Of a stretch of DNA of 64,000 nt, positions 61,614 to 64,000 are shown in pieces. Source of the stretch: Roseomonas aerilata DSM 19363 (GTDB lineage: Bacteria > Pseudomonadota > Alphaproteobacteria > Acetobacterales > Acetobacteraceae); contig NZ_JONP01000001.1 of NCBI RefSeq assembly GCF_000711725.1, positions 372,001-436,000 on the forward strand, read 5' to 3'. The notes beneath the pieces are model-generated. The model searched no databases, had not been told where the DNA came from, and was given only the letters and a program-made list of their open reading frames with translations. Made by a program: the position numbers and the translations under genes. Positions within the stretch are counted from its first letter, which is position 1. The number at the start of each line of letters is the position of its first letter.

Positions 61614-62842
61614 GACGCGGGCTCCAGGACAAGGCCGGCCGCCACCTCCGCCAGCACCGCGGCGCCGGCGGCGACATGGGCGGGCTCGGCCCATTCGTGC
61701 TCCGCGTGGCTCACGCCGTCACGGCAGGGGATGAAGATCATGGCGGCGGGACAGAGCGGCGCCATGTGCCGGGCGTCGTGTCCGGCGGCCGAGAGGATGG
61801 GCATGGCGGCTTCGCCCAGCCCCTTGGCCGCACTTGCGATGCGGGCGCGCAGATCTTTGTCAAACCCGTTCGAGGGGGCATCAACGAGGCGCTTTACGTC
61901 AACCGTGCAGGGCGGCGCGTAGAAGCCGGCAAGCACCTCCAGCCGCTCGCCGGCAGCGTCCAGCACGACGTTGTCCGGGTGTCGCAGGTCAATCCGGAAG
62001 ATCAGGCTTGCGGGCACGACGGAGGGGGCGTTGGGCTCCATCCGCACCATGCCGATGGTGAACTTGATAACGGGGTCGATGGTGCCGACCTCGCGGAACA
62101 TGGCGTCTGCCATCCGGGCGAAACCGGCCAGCGCGTCGCGGCGATCAGCCATGTCGAGCGTGCCGGCATGCCCCTCCTCGCCACGCACCGCCATCTCCCA
62201 GGTCTTCTTGCCCTGGATGCCCGTAACGATCCCGATGGGAGTGCCATGCTGCTCGAGAAGCGGGCCCTGCTCGATATGCGGCTCCAGGTACCACGCGATC
62301 GGGAAGCCGAGCGGGCGGCGAGGCATCTCTGGGAAGGCGGCGTGCAGGGCGGAGAGCGCCTCGGCCACGCTGGTGCCTTCCGCGTCCCGGGTAGCGAGGA
62401 TTTCGGCGAGCGGGCGGACGCCTGCGAAAGCCTCGGAGCCCATCATGCCCGGCGCGAAGCGGCTGCCCTCCTCGTTCATCCAGGCAACGACCGTGACATC
62501 CCGCGCGGGCGTGCTGCCCAAGGACTGCGCGGCTTCCAGGGCGGCGAGGACGCCGAAGGCACCGTCGAACTTCCCGCCCGTCGGTTGGGTATCGATATGG
62601 CTGCCCATCAGCAACGGCGGCAGGGTGCGGTCGCGGCCGGGCAGGGTGAGGAACAGGTTGCCCGCCGGATCGGTGGACGGCTCCATGCCGACTTCGGCGC
62701 CCCAGCCGATGAGCAGGCGCCAGGCCTTGATCTCGCCGGGGGAGAGGGCCTGGCGGTTCACGCCGCCACAAGGCAGGGCTCCGATCTCGGCCAGCGCCAT
62801 GAGGCGGCCCCAGAGGCGGTCCGCCTTCGTGCGGGGGGTCAC
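61610..62842 (-). CDS. M20-family amidohydrolase (allantoate/N-carbamoyl amino acid type)
   Basis: A 410-residue zinc hydrolase of the HyuC/AllC group. Metal residues are the His and Asp in LLMGSHIDTQPTGGKFDG, the glutamates in WMNEEGSRF, the His in LEPHIEQGP, and the final His in GVSHAEHEWAE near the C-terminus; HDARHMAPLCPAAMIFIP is the lid-domain signature. It removes a carbamoyl or ureido group. The GTG start overlaps the upstream hydrolase stop (GTGA). Confidence 0.92.
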   Translation of the reverse strand: MTPRTKADRLWGRLMALAEIGALPCGGVNRQALSPGEIKAWRLLIGWGAEVGMEPSTDPAGNLFLTLPGRDRTLPPLLMGSHIDTQPTGGKFDGAFGVLAALEAAQSLGSTPARDVTVVAWMNEEGSRFAPGMMGSEAFAGVRPLAEILATRDAEGTSVAEALSALHAAFPEMPRRPLGFPIAWYLEPHIEQGPLLEQHGTPIGIVTGIQGKKTWEMAVRGEEGHAGTLDMADRRDALAGFARMADAMFREVGTIDPVIKFTIGMVRMEPNAPSVVPASLIFRIDLRHPDNVVLDAAGERLEVLAGFYAPPCTVDVKRLVDAPSNGFDKDLRARIASAAKGLGEAAMPILSAAGHDARHMAPLCPAAMIFIPCRDGVSHAEHEWAEPAHVAAGAAVLAEVAAGLVLEPAS

Positions 62843-63720
62843 GTCGTCTTCATCACCTGGCCCGGAAGCGCGCGGGGGTCGCGCAGCTTCCAGGCGCCGT
62901 GCTCCGCCTGGGCGAAGAACTCGGCCAGCAGGGCGTTGAAGGCGGCGGGCTCCTCGAGGTTCAGCGTGTGGCCGGTCTTGGGGAAGATCGACAAGCCGCA
63001 GGCGGGAAGGGTCCGCTTGAGGTAGAGGCCCGGCTGGAGGCAGTGATCGTCCTCGTCCCCGACGACGACGAGGCTCGGGACGGTCATCCTCTTGAGTTCC
63101 TCCTCCAGGTCCCAGAAGGAAGGGCGGCGCGCCTGGACACCGCGCATGGTCATGGCGGCACCGAGGCTGTCATGCGTGCCAAGGCGCTCCACGAATTCCT
63201 GCCAACCCAGGGGATCCTTGTTCTGGAACTGCACGCGGGACGCGCCGGAGCCGTAAATGGGGGCGAAGGCCACTGAGCCGAGTTGCTCGAACTTGTCCGC
63301 CACTTCGCGGGAAACGCCGCGGAAATACTCCTCGAACTCCTTCTCGCACCCGTAGCCCGCACCCGCGATGGTCAGCGAGAGGGCGCGCCCGGGAGTGCGG
63401 AGGCCGAAATGAAGGGCGCAGAAGCCGCCCATGGAGAGGCCGACGACATGAGCCTTGTCGATCCCGAGGGCGTCGAGCACCGCCACCGCGTCGTCGGCCG
63501 CGATGGTCTGGCCGTAGCTTTCCAGGTCCCTCGGCACGTCGGAGGGCGGGTAGCCACGGGCGGCATAGGTGATGCAGCGGTAGCGGCGGGAGAAGAAGCG
63601 GAGCTGCGGCTCCCAGCTCTCATGGTTGCCGCCGAACTCGTGGATGAAGAGGATGGGTGTGCCCTCGCCCACCTCCTCCACGTGCAGAGCGATGCCGTCC
63701 TTTGTCGTGATGCGCGGCAT
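62839..63720 (-). CDS. Alpha/beta-fold hydrolase
   Basis: A 293-residue serine hydrolase. The oxyanion region is ILFIHEFGGNHESW, the nucleophile is in VVGLSMGGFCALHFG near residue 96, the acid is in VVVGDEDDHCLQPG and the histidine is in KTGHTLNLEEPAAF. The cap resembles ring-cleavage product hydrolases and enol-lactonases. The ATG at 63720 has GAGGGGAC upstream. It lies 10 bp after the aminotransferase gene. Confidence 0.9.
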   Translation of the reverse strand: MPRITTKDGIALHVEEVGEGTPILFIHEFGGNHESWEPQLRFFSRRYRCITYAARGYPPSDVPRDLESYGQTIAADDAVAVLDALGIDKAHVVGLSMGGFCALHFGLRTPGRALSLTIAGAGYGCEKEFEEYFRGVSREVADKFEQLGSVAFAPIYGSGASRVQFQNKDPLGWQEFVERLGTHDSLGAAMTMRGVQARRPSFWDLEEELKRMTVPSLVVVGDEDDHCLQPGLYLKRTLPACGLSIFPKTGHTLNLEEPAAFNALLAEFFAQAEHGAWKLRDPRALPGQVMKTT

Positions 63721-63730
63721 GATTGTCCCC

Positions 63731-64000
63731 TCAGAATTGCGGCGCGACGTCGTTGAGCGTGCGCGCCTCGGCCGCGATGGCGGGAAAGGCATCGCGCAGG
63801 CGCTCGGCCCATTCGGTCGGGACCGAGGTGCTGATTTTGATGAAGCGGTCGCCGAAGCGCTCCGTGTGGTAGGTGCCCTGGCGGATCATGATGCCGCGCC
63901 GGCGGGCGGCCTCCACCAGCGCCTCCGGGCGCAAGCCGGCCGCGCCGGTCTCCAGCACGAGGAAATTGCCGTGACTGGGCCAGACGGGGCAGGTGAGACC
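63731..64000 (-). CDS. PLP aminotransferase, C-terminal part (cut by window edge)
   Basis: The last 89 residues of a fold-type I aminotransferase of the histidinol-phosphate type. It reads VWPSHGNFLVLETGAAG and IMIRQGTYHTERFGDRFIK, then ISTSVPTEWAERL; the arginine in RFIKIS-type blocks binds the substrate carboxylate. The PLP lysine is in the missing part beyond 64000. It heads, or lies within, the operon that continues with the alpha/beta hydrolase. Confidence 0.85.
   Translation of the reverse strand, partial: GLTCPVWPSHGNFLVLETGAAGLRPEALVEAARRRGIMIRQGTYHTERFGDRFIKISTSVPTEWAERLRDAFPAIAAEARTLNDVAPQF

Overview
The window is 64 kb of very GC-rich DNA, packed with genes and showing long overlapping operons, 4-nt ATGA/GTGA overlaps and many GTG or TTG starts. 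The mix of tricarboxylate-type (Bug/TctC) receptors, TRAP and ABC importers, Rieske and molybdenum hydroxylases, CoA-dependent catabolic genes and many LysR/IclR/LacI regulators fits an alphaproteobacterium of the Acetobacteraceae, close to Roseomonas. This is inferred from gene content and protein flavour; no rRNA or other marker was seen. I saw no tRNA, CRISPR array, insertion sequence or prophage.

Layout. 1-6.35 kb: a truncated Bug receptor and a LysR regulator, divergent from an operon with a LigI-like amidohydrolase, a beta-decarboxylating dehydrogenase, a Bug receptor and a two-subunit Rieske oxygenase. 6.36-11.4 kb: catabolic cassette A (metal hydrolase, cupin, Bug receptor, DHOD-like flavoprotein) divergent from an IclR regulator. 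11.5-21.9 kb: one long translationally coupled operon with a TRAP importer, a three-subunit molybdenum hydroxylase, two amidohydrolases and an FAH-family enzyme. 22-35.4 kb: mostly housekeeping genes (MBL hydrolase, rRNA methyltransferase, gcdH, DEAD-box helicase, topoisomerase IB, parE, dps), plus an aldo/keto reductase-LysR pair and a TonB-receptor remnant. 35.7-39.2 kb: a Tat-exported FAH protein, a chimeric glycosyltransferase pseudogene and an amidase. 39.4-44.1 kb: a NitT/TauT-type ABC importer with an isochorismatase-family amidohydrolase, a decayed second substrate-binding protein and an exported RidA protein. 44.2-50.8 kb: cassette B, which repeats the IclR/Bug/cupin/metal-hydrolase core of cassette A. 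50.9-57.9 kb: a monooxygenase-like protein, parts of an amino-acid ABC importer and a LacI-led acyl-CoA operon. 58-64 kb: two DapA-family lyases under a LacI operator, and an opposing operon with an aminotransferase, an alpha/beta hydrolase, an M20 amidohydrolase, a bicupin and an HpcH aldolase.

The region reads as an archipelago of separate catabolic islands for organic acids, aromatics and N-heterocycles. Each has its own uptake receptor and regulator, and they sit between a few core genes. The most notable points are the twice-occurring IclR cassette with a shared GGAA-N5-TTCC site, the TRAP/molybdenum hydroxylase/deaminase operon with an inverted repeat in front, several clean palindromic operators, and three decayed genes.
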